The translations under genes and the position numbers were made by a program. Below, in pieces: positions 1-7,837 of a stretch of 43,633 nt of DNA (positions are counted from its first letter, which is position 1; each line of letters starts with the position of its first letter). This stretch comes from Thermoleophilaceae bacterium (lineage in GTDB: Bacteria > Actinomycetota > Thermoleophilia > Solirubrobacterales > Thermoleophilaceae). Under the pieces are notes generated by a model, which was given only the letters and a program-made list of their open reading frames with translations, was not told the origin of the DNA and ran no database searches. The stretch spans positions 1 to 43,633 of the forward strand of contig JACVRW010000012.1 of the NCBI GenBank assembly GCA_014534235.1. The letters are read 5' to 3'.

Positions 1-825
1 CATGTTCTCCACGCCGTGCTTCGCGAGGAAGCGCAGGTGCTCCTCCGGGTCGTAGCCGCCCTTGCGGGCCTGGACCAGCGCCACCGCGCCGTAGCGCCAC
101 GGACCGAGCAGCGGGCAGATCCCCGCCGCCCACGCCCACTCGCCGGAGCCGTGGAAGAGCTCGCCGTCGCGCACGTCGTGGCAGAACTCGAACTCCTCGT
201 GCGCGAGCAGGTAGCGATGGGCGTGGAGGATGCCCTTGGCGCGGCCGGTGGTGCCCGACGAGTAGTAGAGCTGGGCGGGGTCGTCGGCCGCAGTGTCGGC
301 GACCTCGTATTTGGCGTCCGCGCGCTCCATCGCCTCGCCGAAGTCGATGTCGTCGGCGACTTGGCGCTCCCCGAGCACGAAGACCCTCTCCACCAGGCCG
401 TCCGGAATGCGGTGGCGGTTCGCCGCGTCGGTCACGATGGCCTTGACGCCGGCGTCGCTCAGGCGGTGCTCGATCCCCTCGTCCCCGTAGAGCACCGACA
501 GCGACAGCAGGATGGCGCCGCGCTTGTAGATCCCGAGGAACACGGCCGCGGTCTCCGGGAGGGAGGGGAGCAACGTGGCGCAGCGATCGCCCCGTTCGAC
601 GCCCGCCGCCGCGAGCGCGCTCGCGAACCGATTCGACAGGTCCTGAAGCTCGCCGAAGGTCACGCGCCGCTCGTTCCCGCGCCAGTCCTCCCAGACCATC
701 GCGAGCCGATCGTGCTCGTGCTTGTCGCAGACGTCGCGGGCGATGTTGTAGCGCTCGGGCACCTCCCACCGGTGCGCCGCACACATCTCCGCATAGGAAC
801 CGAGGCGGTACTTCCTGAAGCTCAT
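1..825 (-). CDS. AMP-forming acyl-CoA synthetase, C-terminus cut by window edge
   Basis: Adenylate-forming enzyme that would activate a carboxylic acid with ATP and CoA. The 275 visible residues are the N-terminal half. They include the P-loop motif YYSSGTTGRAKG at about residues 185-196 and a following FHGSGEWAW segment like that of medium-chain acyl-CoA and acetyl-CoA synthetase relatives. The acid specificity cannot be read. The ATG at 825 is preceded by a good Shine-Dalgarno (GGAGGG, about 6 nt away). It lies 45 nt downstream of the M20 deacylase on the same strand, so it is probably the last gene of the operon that starts at 4657. Adenylation family is sure; substrate is unknown. Confidence 0.9.
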   Translation of the reverse strand, partial: MSFRKYRLGSYAEMCAAHRWEVPERYNIARDVCDKHEHDRLAMVWEDWRGNERRVTFGELQDLSNRFASALAAAGVERGDRCATLLPSLPETAAVFLGIYKRGAILLSLSVLYGDEGIEHRLSDAGVKAIVTDAANRHRIPDGLVERVFVLGERQVADDIDFGEAMERADAKYEVADTAADDPAQLYYSSGTTGRAKGILHAHRYLLAHEEFEFCHDVRDGELFHGSGEWAWAAGICPLLGPWRYGAVALVQARKGGYDPEEHLRFLAKHGVENM

Positions 826-870
826 TGCCTTCCCTCCTTCGCCGAGGAGCTCCCAACCGGGACCGCTCTC

Positions 871-2025
871 TCAGGGTGGAGCGTCGCAGAACTCGGTCGC
901 AAGCGCCAGCAGCACCTGCGCGCAGGCCCGGACGCTCGCCAGATCGACCCACTCCTCGGCGGCGTGCGCCCCCGCGCCGTGCGGCCCGAAGACGACGGTT
1001 GGGACGCCCGCCGCGCTCGTGAACGCGGCGTCCATCCAGGGCGTTTCACCGACCACCTCGGGCTCGCGGCCGAGGACGGTCGAGGCCTGCCGGCGGAGGA
1101 CCGCGACGATCGCCTCGTCGGGGTCCACCTCGAACGGCTCGCGCACCAGGCTGACCTCGCCCTCGAGCGTGCCGGGCTCACCTCGGGCTACGAGGCCGCG
1201 CAGCTCGGCCTCGACCGCCTCCCGCGTCTCGCCCGGCAGCGTGCGGCGCTCGACCTCGAGCACGCAGCGCTCCGGGTAGCTCGAGAGCTCCTGGCCCCCT
1301 TCGATCAGCGAGGCGTGCACCGACGCTCGCCCGACGAGCGGGTGGACCCGCTCCTCGAGCGCGCGGTCGAGCTCTGTGAGCCCCGTCAGGACGGGCCCCA
1401 TGCCCGCGATCGCGTCCCGGCCGAGATCCGGCCGGGATCCGTGCGCCGCGCGCCCCCGCGCGGTTATCCGCCACCACGCGAAGCCCTTGTGGGCCACGCA
1501 GACGCGCAGGCTCGTGGGCTCTGTCACCACGCAGGCATCGGCCCGGAAGCGCTCCAGCACGGTTTGCACCCCGATGCTCGCGTGCTCCTCGTCGCAGACG
1601 GCCGTGAGCAGGACGTCGCCGCCGAGCCCGCCGCGAGCGGCCGCGGCGGCGGCCAGCATGCACGCGGCGAGCCCACCCTTCATGTCGTAGGAGCCCCGGC
1701 CGCGGAGCCGGCCGTCGTGCACGCGCGGCTCGTATGGACCGGCCATGCCGGCCACGCCCACCGTGTCGAGGTGGGCGTTCAGCATCAGCGACCGCCCACC
1801 GCCCTCGCCGCGGGCGGTTGCGACCACGCTCGGTCGCCCGGGGACGGGCTCGACGATCTCCACGGCAAGGCCGGCGTCCTCGGCCCAGCCGGCCACGAAG
1901 CGAGCGATCTCCGCCTCACCGGCGGCGCCCGGCACGAGAGCTGGGTTCACCGAGTCGATCGCCACCAGCTCGGCCACCAACTCTTCGACGTCCCCGGCGC
2001 TGTAGGGGAAGGCCGCCCGACCCAT
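871..2025 (-). CDS. M20 family metallodeacylase (ArgE/DapE-like)
   Basis: Predicted cytosolic zinc amidohydrolase of 384 residues that removes an acyl group from an N-acyl amine or amino acid. All M20 metal and catalytic positions are visible: HLD (H85, D87), D114 in GSYDMKGG, the E146-E147 pair in CDEEH, E169 in VTEP, and a late His in FGPHGAGAH. The length is typical for ArgE/DapE relatives. The ATG at 2025 overlaps the stop of the upstream oxidase (TGATG), indicating translational coupling. No arginine or lysine biosynthetic gene is nearby, so a role in ArgE or DapE pathways is not supported. Because it sits with a spermidine-synthase-like protein and an amine oxidase, an N-acylated amine or amino acid substrate is a reasonable inference. 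Confidence 0.88.
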   Translation of the reverse strand: MGRAAFPYSAGDVEELVAELVAIDSVNPALVPGAAGEAEIARFVAGWAEDAGLAVEIVEPVPGRPSVVATARGEGGGRSLMLNAHLDTVGVAGMAGPYEPRVHDGRLRGRGSYDMKGGLAACMLAAAAAARGGLGGDVLLTAVCDEEHASIGVQTVLERFRADACVVTEPTSLRVCVAHKGFAWWRITARGRAAHGSRPDLGRDAIAGMGPVLTGLTELDRALEERVHPLVGRASVHASLIEGGQELSSYPERCVLEVERRTLPGETREAVEAELRGLVARGEPGTLEGEVSLVREPFEVDPDEAIVAVLRRQASTVLGREPEVVGETPWMDAAFTSAAGVPTVVFGPHGAGAHAAEEWVDLASVRACAQVLLALATEFCDAPP

Positions 2026-3125
2026 CAGCGGGCGTACGTCGTGGTGGCCCGCGAGGCGGCGAGGGATGCCGGTATCCGCCGTCTCCCGAGGATGGCGTCC
2101 GCCGCGAGGCGGCTGGTGGCCGGTCCGGCCGAGATCCCCCACGGACCGTGACCGGCGGCCACCCACAGTCCCTCGACCTCGCCCACGGGCCCCACCAGCG
2201 GGCGACCGTCGAGCGACTGCGGACGCGCGCAGGCGCGCGCTCGAACGACCTCCGCATCGCGCAGGGCCGGCACGAACGCCGCGCCGGCCTCGCGCAGCGC
2301 GGCGGCCCAAGCGCGGGGATCTGGCTCCTCCGCGAGGAAGGTCGAACCGAGCGAGACGGCGCCGGCGGTCGACACGAGGCTGAACAGCGAACCGGCCGCA
2401 CCGGCCGCGACGTCCTCGACGCCGGCCTCCTCGAGCACGTGGCGCGGGGGGTTCGCAAGCCGCACCTCCACGACCACGCCCCACACGGGCTCGATCGGGC
2501 TCCACGTACGCGTGGGGTCGATCACCTCGGGGGTCCACGGCCCGGCGGCGACCAGCACGGAACCGGAAGCGCAGCGCTCGTGCCCGGCGAACACTCCACG
2601 GATCTGTCCGCTCCTCACCCACGGCCAGGCCGCCCTCCCCTCGTGGAGCAGCGCCCCCGCGCGTCGGGCGCGGCCCGCGAACGCGAGCGTCGCGGCGGCC
2701 GGGCGCACCGGGTAACCCGTCTCGAGCCGGCAGGCCCACAGCCCGCGGGCTAGGTTCGGCTCGAGCCGTCGCAGGTCGCGCCCGCCGACGAGCGCGGGCC
2801 GGAGCTCCGGCCATAGCCGTGCGATCTCCGCTCGCGCCGACTCGAGCGGGCGGAGGTCGCCGGCGAGCATCAGCACGCCGGCCGGTCGGTCCGGCAGCTC
2901 GAAGCCCTCGAGCTCCCGGTAGTGGCGGAGCGTCTCGGCGTGCAGCTCGCTGAGCACCCGATCGAACGGGTGCTGGACCGAGCCGGAGTTGCGGCCGGAC
3001 GCTGCAGCCGCGACGTCGTCGCGCTCGAACAGCTCCACCCGTGCGCCGGCCTCGGCGAGGAAGGCCGCGGCGGCGCAGCCGACGATTCCGCCACCTACTA
3101 CCGCGATGTCGGGAAACCCGGTCAG
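2025..3125 (-). CDS. FAD-dependent amine/D-amino-acid oxidase (DAO family), CTG start
   Basis: DAO-fold flavoprotein of about 366 residues. The Rossmann motif VVGGGIVGCAAAAFLAEAG lies at the extreme N-terminus, and the C-terminal segment WVAAGHGPWGISAGPA is the usual FAD-contact end. Such enzymes oxidise glycine, sarcosine, D-amino acids or secondary amines; the substrate here is unknown. No ATG, GTG or TTG lies upstream of the Rossmann motif in frame. The only plausible start is CTG at 3125, which overlaps the stop of the upstream gene as CTGA, with GAGGA just before it. The stop overlaps the next ATG as TGATG. This chain of overlaps makes co-translation with both neighbours likely. Function is family-level only. 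Confidence 0.85.
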   Translation of the reverse strand: MTGFPDIAVVGGGIVGCAAAAFLAEAGARVELFERDDVAAAASGRNSGSVQHPFDRVLSELHAETLRHYRELEGFELPDRPAGVLMLAGDLRPLESARAEIARLWPELRPALVGGRDLRRLEPNLARGLWACRLETGYPVRPAAATLAFAGRARRAGALLHEGRAAWPWVRSGQIRGVFAGHERCASGSVLVAAGPWTPEVIDPTRTWSPIEPVWGVVVEVRLANPPRHVLEEAGVEDVAAGAAGSLFSLVSTAGAVSLGSTFLAEEPDPRAWAAALREAGAAFVPALRDAEVVRARACARPQSLDGRPLVGPVGEVEGLWVAAGHGPWGISAGPATSRLAADAILGRRRIPASLAASRATTTYAR

Positions 3126-4657
3126 TCCTCGGCCCCCGCGGCGTAGTCGACGATCGACTTGTCGATGAGCCACTCGACCGGCGCCTTGTCGTCCGTGTAG
3201 ACGTCGCCTCCCTCGAGCGGCGGCCCGAGCCGAGCGGCCGCCGCCAGCGCCGTCGGCCGCAACCCCGGGGGCAGCGTCCGGGCGGCGACGCGCACGTGCC
3301 GCGCCGACAAGGGCGCGTCGCTCGCCACGATCAGCGTATTGGTCGGCTCGATCGGATCGCGGAGCACGTGCGGGAACACCTCCCCGATCGTCGCCGTCAG
3401 CACCTTCTCGAGGTCGTCCTGGCCTTTCGGATGGCCGGCGTTCACGATCAGGACCCCGCCCGGGCGCAGACGGTCGCGCGCCAGCTCGAAGAACTCGACG
3501 GTGGTCAGGTAGAAGGGGATGTACGGCTGCCGGTAGGCGTCGACCGAGATCACGTCGTAGCGGGCGTCGATGCGGCGCAGGAACGGGCGGGCGTCCTCGT
3601 GGTAGAGGCGCAGGCGGGGGTTGTTCATGTCGAAGAAGCGGCGGCCGATCGCAGACAGCTCGCCGTCGATCTCCACGCCGTCCACCTGCGTGAGGGGGAA
3701 AAACTCCTCGTAGGCGCGGGCGGTCGTGCCGGCGGCGTTGCCGAGGATCGCCACGCGCCGTGGCGGGTCGGACAAGCCGGCGAACGGCAGCACCAGGTGG
3801 CCGTCCCAGACGTCGCCCGTGAGAACCGACGCCGGATCGGAGACCCCGGGCCGGGGGTTGTCGCATTCCGCCTCGCACACCGAGTGCTGCGCCTGGCCCT
3901 CGTTCAGCTCGAGGCTGCGGCTGCCGTCCTCGCGCTCCACCACGCGCGCGTACTGATACTCGGTCTCCGTCTCGTGGATCACGCGCCCGTCGCCGTCTGT
4001 GTCGGCCTTGAGCGTTCCCACGGGCAGCGCGATCAGGGCCGCGATGGCGGCGGGCGCCAGCGCGTAGCGGCGCACCGGCCGGAGGCCCCACACCGCCATC
4101 AGCGAGATCGCGAGCGCGAAGATGAGGAACGTCCGGCGGGTCCCCACGAGCGGGATGAAGAGCAGCGCGGAGACGAGCGTGCCGAGCAGCGAGCCCGCGG
4201 TCGACAGCGCGTAGAGGCGGCCGGCAACGGTTCCCGCCTCCTCCACCTTCGACACCGCCAGTCGGATCGCGTACGGCGACACGGCCCCGAGGAGGAGCAC
4301 CGGCACGGCGACGAGCACGAGGACCGCCACGAGGGAGCCGAGGAAGGCCCCCGCCGAGATCTCGTCGAGCGCCTGGACCGCCACGTCGAGCAGCGGATCG
4401 GCGGCGAACGGGACGAGCGCCAAGAGGCCGGCGGCCGCGAGCGCCAGCAGGCAGAGACCGCGCATGTGCGGATGGCGGTCCGCCAGCCGGCCGCCCAGCC
4501 AGTAGCCGACGGACAGCGCCACGAGCACGATCCCGATCGTGTTCGCCCAGACGATCGTCGAGGCGCCGAAGTACGGGGCAAGCAGGCGGACGGCGGCGAT
4601 CTCCGCGCCGAGCGAGCCCGTCCCAACTACGAAGACGAGCAAGGGCAGGGGCGGCAT
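3122..4657 (-). CDS. Membrane-anchored spermidine-synthase-like protein
   Basis: A 511-residue fusion of a multi-pass membrane domain (hydrophobic segments across about residues 5-210) with a Rossmann methyltransferase-like domain of the spermidine synthase superfamily. The nucleotide-binding loop AILGNAAG is at about 303-310 and the acidic VEID at 328-331. In place of the DSTDP catalytic motif of true SpeE the protein has SVDAYRQPYIPFYLTT near 371-386, as in the widespread but uncharacterised 'fused MFS/spermidine synthase' proteins. Aminopropyl transfer is therefore not assured. The ATG at 4657 is the first gene of a minus-strand operon and diverges from bioA across 67 nt. An amine-modifying role at the membrane is inferred from the downstream oxidase and deacylase. 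Confidence 0.85.
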   Translation of the reverse strand: MPPLPLLVFVVGTGSLGAEIAAVRLLAPYFGASTIVWANTIGIVLVALSVGYWLGGRLADRHPHMRGLCLLALAAAGLLALVPFAADPLLDVAVQALDEISAGAFLGSLVAVLVLVAVPVLLLGAVSPYAIRLAVSKVEEAGTVAGRLYALSTAGSLLGTLVSALLFIPLVGTRRTFLIFALAISLMAVWGLRPVRRYALAPAAIAALIALPVGTLKADTDGDGRVIHETETEYQYARVVEREDGSRSLELNEGQAQHSVCEAECDNPRPGVSDPASVLTGDVWDGHLVLPFAGLSDPPRRVAILGNAAGTTARAYEEFFPLTQVDGVEIDGELSAIGRRFFDMNNPRLRLYHEDARPFLRRIDARYDVISVDAYRQPYIPFYLTTVEFFELARDRLRPGGVLIVNAGHPKGQDDLEKVLTATIGEVFPHVLRDPIEPTNTLIVASDAPLSARHVRVAARTLPPGLRPTALAAAARLGPPLEGGDVYTDDKAPVEWLIDKSIVDYAAGAED

Positions 4658-4711
4658 TGCGCTGCGGACCTTAGCTCCCGGGGCTTTCGATATTCCGACC
4701 TCCGGCGGCGG

Positions 4712-4717
4712 TACGGT
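4712..4717 (+). promoter_or_regulatory. -10 element TACGGT of a probable leaderless bioA transcript
   Basis: TACGGT lies exactly 7 nt before the bioA ATG and there is no Shine-Dalgarno between them. This fits transcription starting at or next to the start codon. No convincing -35 hexamer is visible. Confidence 0.55.
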
Positions 4718-4724
4718 CGCCGGC

Positions 4725-6011
4725 ATGGACCTCGTCGCCGCCGACCGCGCCCACCTTTGGCACCCGTTCACGCAGCAGCGAGGCTGGACGGGGGAGCCCC
4801 CGCTGATCGTCGAGCGCGCGGAGGGCACGGATCTCGTCGACCAGGACGGGCGCCGCTACATCGACGGGGTCTCGTCGCTGTGGTGCAACGTGCACGGCCA
4901 CCGCCACCCGCGCATCGACGCCGCCGTGCGCGCCCAGCTCGACCGCGTGGCCCACTCCACGCTGCTCGGCCTCACCCACCGGCCGGCGATCGGGCTGGCG
5001 CAGCGTCTCGTTGAGATCGCCCCGCCGGGGCTCACCCGGGTCTTCTACTCGGACTCCGGCTCCACGGCGACGGAGATCGCGCTCAAGATGGCGTTCCAGT
5101 TCTGGAAGCAGCGGGGGGAGGAGCGTGCCCGCTTTGTGGCGCTGCGGTCGGCGTATCACGGTGACACGCTCGGCGCAGTGTCAGTCGGCGGGATCGGCCT
5201 GTTCCACTCGCTGTACCGCCCTCTGCTCTTCGATGCGCTCATGGCGGAGCCGGGAGATGTCCGGCATATGGAGGAGCTGCTGGCGGCGCACCGCGGCGAG
5301 GTCGCGGCGGTCATCATGGAGCCGCTCGTGCAGGGCGCCGCCGGGATGCTCGTCAACCCGGACGGCTACCTGCGGGCGGTCCGGGAGCTCTGCGACCGCC
5401 ACGACGTGCTGCTGATCCTCGACGAGGTGGCCACCGGCTTCGGCCGGACCGGACGCATGTTCGCGTGCGAGCATGAACGGGTCTCGCCGGACCTGCTCTG
5501 CCTGGCGAAGGGCATGACGGGCGGGTACCTGCCGCTCGCCGCCACGCTCACGACCGAACTGATCTACGAGGGGTTCCTCGGCGAGTTCGAGGAGTTCCGC
5601 ACCTTCTTCCACGGCCACACCTACACGGGCAACCCTCTAGCCTGCGCCGCGGCGCTCGCCTGCCTCGACGTCTTCGGCGAGGAGCGGACCCTGGAGCGCC
5701 TGCAGCCGAAGATCGAGGTGCTCGGCGGCCTGCTCGAGCCGGTGGCCTCGCTACCGGTGGTGCGCGAGGTCCGCCGGCGCGGCTTCATGGTTGGGATCGA
5801 GCTCGAGGAGCACCCGACCGAGCTGCGGATCGGCCACCGCATCACGCTCGAGGCCCGCCGCCGCGGCGCCGTCATCCGGCCGCTCGGCGACGTCGTTGTG
5901 CTGATGCCCCCGCTCGCGATCTCCGAGCAGGACCTCCGGCGGCTCGTCGAGATCACCGCAGAGTCGATCGTCGCGGCGACCTCCTCCCCGGCGCTGCGGC
6001 CCGCGGCCTGA
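4725..6011 (+). CDS. bioA: Adenosylmethionine-8-amino-7-oxononanoate aminotransferase
   Basis: Class III PLP aminotransferase of 428 residues that makes 7,8-diaminopelargonate from KAPA with SAM as amino donor, in biotin synthesis. BioA hallmarks are present: LWHPFTQQ near the N-terminus (residues 11-18), DGVSSLWCNVHGHRHP (47-62), HSTLLGLTH (78-85), YHG (144-146), LDEVATGFGRTG with PLP-contacting D233, and the Schiff-base lysine K262 in LAKGMTGGY. The start at 4725 matches the family N-terminus and sits 7 nt after a -10-like TACGGT. No other biotin genes are in the window, so the pathway is split. The assignment over other class III aminotransferases rests on these motifs. Confidence 0.92.
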   Translation: MDLVAADRAHLWHPFTQQRGWTGEPPLIVERAEGTDLVDQDGRRYIDGVSSLWCNVHGHRHPRIDAAVRAQLDRVAHSTLLGLTHRPAIGLAQRLVEIAPPGLTRVFYSDSGSTATEIALKMAFQFWKQRGEERARFVALRSAYHGDTLGAVSVGGIGLFHSLYRPLLFDALMAEPGDVRHMEELLAAHRGEVAAVIMEPLVQGAAGMLVNPDGYLRAVRELCDRHDVLLILDEVATGFGRTGRMFACEHERVSPDLLCLAKGMTGGYLPLAATLTTELIYEGFLGEFEEFRTFFHGHTYTGNPLACAAALACLDVFGEERTLERLQPKIEVLGGLLEPVASLPVVREVRRRGFMVGIELEEHPTELRIGHRITLEARRRGAVIRPLGDVVVLMPPLAISEQDLRRLVEITAESIVAATSSPALRPAA

Positions 6012-6062
6012 CCGGCCCGCGGACGACGGACCGGATCGCGGCGGGCGGGGCGCCGGATCGCG

Positions 6063-6245
6063 CTATCCGTCGTACGGCTCGAAGTCCTTCTTGCGCGCGC
6101 CGCAAACGGGGCAGAACCAGTCGTCCGGGATGTCCTCGAACGGCGTGCCGGGCGGGATGCCGCCGTCGAGGTCGCCCTCGTCGGGATCGTAGATGAAGCC
6201 GCACGAGGTGCACATGTACAGCTGCTTGGCCGCGACCTCGCTCAT
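6063..6245 (-). CDS. Rubredoxin
   Basis: Small cytosolic electron carrier of 60 residues with a single FeS4 centre. The two CxxC knuckles are complete: C12-TS-C15 and C45-PV-C48, flanked by the typical YDPDEGD and [11 protein letters not shown] signatures. ATG at 6245 gives the normal short N-terminus; no Shine-Dalgarno precedes it, but TACCCT lies 9 nt upstream, suggesting a leaderless mRNA. It is divergent from the NUDIX gene and convergent with bioA. Its redox partner is not evident nearby (no rubrerythrin or alkane hydroxylase in the window). Confidence 0.95.
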   Translation of the reverse strand: MSEVAAKQLYMCTSCGFIYDPDEGDLDGGIPPGTPFEDIPDDWFCPVCGARKKDFEPYDG

Positions 6246-6254
6246 GAGACGCGG

Positions 6255-6279
6255 AGGGTAGCGTCGCCGCGGATACGCT
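6255..6279. promoter_or_regulatory. Back-to-back leaderless promoters for rubredoxin and NUDIX genes
   Basis: The 41-nt gap between the two divergent ATGs contains TACCCT on the minus strand (6260-6255, 9 nt from the rubredoxin ATG) and TACGCT on the plus strand (6274-6279, 7 nt from the NUDIX ATG). Polymerase footprints at the two sites would overlap. Confidence 0.5.
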
Positions 6280-6286
6280 GGCGCGC

Positions 6287-6907
6287 ATGCGCTTCGATGC
6301 ACCGCCGCCCGGCGAAGAGCTCAACCTCGGTGAGGTCACCGAGCCGCGCGCAGCCGCCTCGCTGATCCTCCTGAGGGACTCGGACGGTGGCCCGGAGGTG
6401 CTGCTCGTCGAGCGCAACCCCGAGCAGCGCTTCATGGGCGGCGCCTGGGTGTTTCCCGGCGGGGCCCTCCATGCGGAGGATGCGAGCCACGCCGGCGCCG
6501 CGGTCCGCGAGCTCGCCGAGGAGGCCGGCATCGCCCTGCCGAGCGACGCGGAGCTCGTCCCGTTCTCGCGGTGGATCACGCCGGCCGAGGTAAAGGTCCG
6601 GTTCGACACCTGGTTCTTCGTCGCGCGCTCGCCGGCCGGAGCACGAGCCATCCCCGACGGCGCCGAGTGTGTGGACGCCCAATGGCTCCGTCCGGCCGAC
6701 GCGCTCGCCGCACACCGCCGAGACCAGCTGATGCTCGTGTTTCCCACGATCAAGCACCTTGAGCAGCTGCGCAAGTTCGAGACGGTCGCCGGCGCCCTCG
6801 ACGCCGCGCGCGGCCGTACCGTGGAGCCCGTACAGCCGCGGGTGGTCGTACGAGACGGCGCCGCCGAGCTGCTCCTGCCCGGCGAGCCGGGCTACGACGA
6901 CGCCTGA
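6287..6907 (+). CDS. NUDIX hydrolase (NUDT19/CoA-pyrophosphohydrolase-like)
   Basis: NUDIX-fold pyrophosphohydrolase of 206 residues. [11 protein letters not shown] followed by [12 protein letters not shown] carries the catalytic RELAEEAGI half of the NUDIX box. The spacing from the first Gly-Glu to the Arg is longer than the classical box, as in NUDT8/NUDT19-type proteins that cleave CoA or nucleotide diphosphate derivatives. That subfamily call is from recalled pattern, so the substrate is uncertain. The ATG at 6287 lies 7 nt after TACGCT and has no Shine-Dalgarno. A C-terminal tail with [10 protein letters not shown] and ending PGYDDA follows the domain. It stands alone and is divergent from rubredoxin. 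Confidence 0.85.
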   Translation: MRFDAPPPGEELNLGEVTEPRAAASLILLRDSDGGPEVLLVERNPEQRFMGGAWVFPGGALHAEDASHAGAAVRELAEEAGIALPSDAELVPFSRWITPAEVKVRFDTWFFVARSPAGARAIPDGAECVDAQWLRPADALAAHRRDQLMLVFPTIKHLEQLRKFETVAGALDAARGRTVEPVQPRVVVRDGAAELLLPGEPGYDDA

Positions 6908-6954
6908 GGCGGCCGGGCGCAACCCCCGTATGCCCGGGTTGTTGACGGTGCACG

Positions 6955-7728
6955 GTGAAGCGCAGGATTTCCGTCCTCATCGCGGTCGTCGCGCTCGTGG
7001 GCACGGTGGCCACCGTCGCGGCCGCCGACACCCTGATCGGGACCGAAGCCGCCGACGTCCTCCCCGGCACGCCGCACCCCGACCAGGTCTATGGCGAGGG
7101 CGGGGACGACCGCCTGACGGGAGACGGCTCGAACGACTACCTCGAGGCCGGCCCCGGCAACGACCTGGTGGACGGCGGCCACGGCGTGGACCTCGTGATC
7201 GGCGGGACCGGGCGTGACGCCATCGACGGCGGCGCCGACGGCGACGTCGTCTACGCCGGTGCGGGGGAGGATCTCGTCCTCGGGGGCCCTGGCCACGACA
7301 TACTGTTCGGCCAGGCCGGGAGCGACAGGCTCTTCGGCGGCCCGGGGCCCGACCGCGTGTACGCGAGCCTTGGCGCCGACTACGTGGGGGCCGGATCCGG
7401 GAACGACCGCGTCGCCTCCGACGCGGGCGACGTGACGATCTCCGCGGGCCTCGGCGACGACGCGATCACCGCCTCTGGGGGAGTCGCCGACGTCCACGGC
7501 GGTGTAGGCCACGACCGCATCGGCACAGGCGACTTCCCCGACCGGGTCGCCGGTGGGAGCGGTAGGGACTCGATCGCGACCGGCGCCGGGGACGACGTCG
7601 TCCGGGTTAGCGACGGGCATCGCGATCGAATCGACTGCGGCGCCGGCGTCGCCGACTCCGTGGACGCTGATCCGCTCGACGTCCTCACGGGATGCGAGAG
7701 CGCGGTCGCAGGCCACCGCCGCCGCTAA
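6955..7728 (+). CDS. Secreted RTX-type calcium-binding repeat protein
   Basis: A 257-residue exported protein. An N-terminal signal peptide (basic MKRR, hydrophobic stretch to about residue 23, AxA-type end VAAAD) is followed almost at once by glycine-aspartate nonapeptide repeats of the GGxGxDxhx type (for example GEGGDDRLTG, GGPGHDILFG, GGPGPDRVYA, GAGDDVVRVS) running to about residue 235. These form a calcium-bound beta-roll in hemolysin-type proteins. No catalytic domain or type I secretion gene is present. The C-terminal DCGAGVADSVDADPLDVLTGCES has two Cys that could form a disulfide. The GTG start is chosen because it gives a clean signal peptide. The role is probably structural or surface; unknown. 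Confidence 0.85.
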   Translation: MKRRISVLIAVVALVGTVATVAAADTLIGTEAADVLPGTPHPDQVYGEGGDDRLTGDGSNDYLEAGPGNDLVDGGHGVDLVIGGTGRDAIDGGADGDVVYAGAGEDLVLGGPGHDILFGQAGSDRLFGGPGPDRVYASLGADYVGAGSGNDRVASDAGDVTISAGLGDDAITASGGVADVHGGVGHDRIGTGDFPDRVAGGSGRDSIATGAGDDVVRVSDGHRDRIDCGAGVADSVDADPLDVLTGCESAVAGHRRR

Positions 7729-7837
7729 GCACCCTCCAGGACATCGACCATGTCCGATCGCGCCTCTGGCTTCGTCATGACCATCCGGAGCACGGCGCCG
7801 CACGCGCTATCGAGACGCGGTAGGGTCGCCACGGCGG

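Noticed and set aside
16-2151. Very long open frame on the plus strand across 16-2151 and similar long frames elsewhere
   Set aside because: These are opposite-strand echoes of real minus-strand genes (acyl-CoA synthetase, M20) in GC-rich DNA. Their translations are Arg/Ala/Pro-rich without family motifs.
3122-4657. Calling the SpeE-like gene a true spermidine synthase
   Set aside because: The catalytic DSTDP motif is absent and a large membrane domain is fused; only superfamily membership is supported.
6031-6062. Direct repeat CCGGATCGCG twice between bioA and rubredoxin
   Set aside because: Short and low complexity for this GC content; no target-site duplication or mobile element around it.
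6022-6074. ACGACGGA/TCCGTCGT inverted pair between convergent genes as a bidirectional terminator
   Set aside because: The 8-bp arms are more than 30 nt apart and overlap the rubredoxin end; too weak to call.
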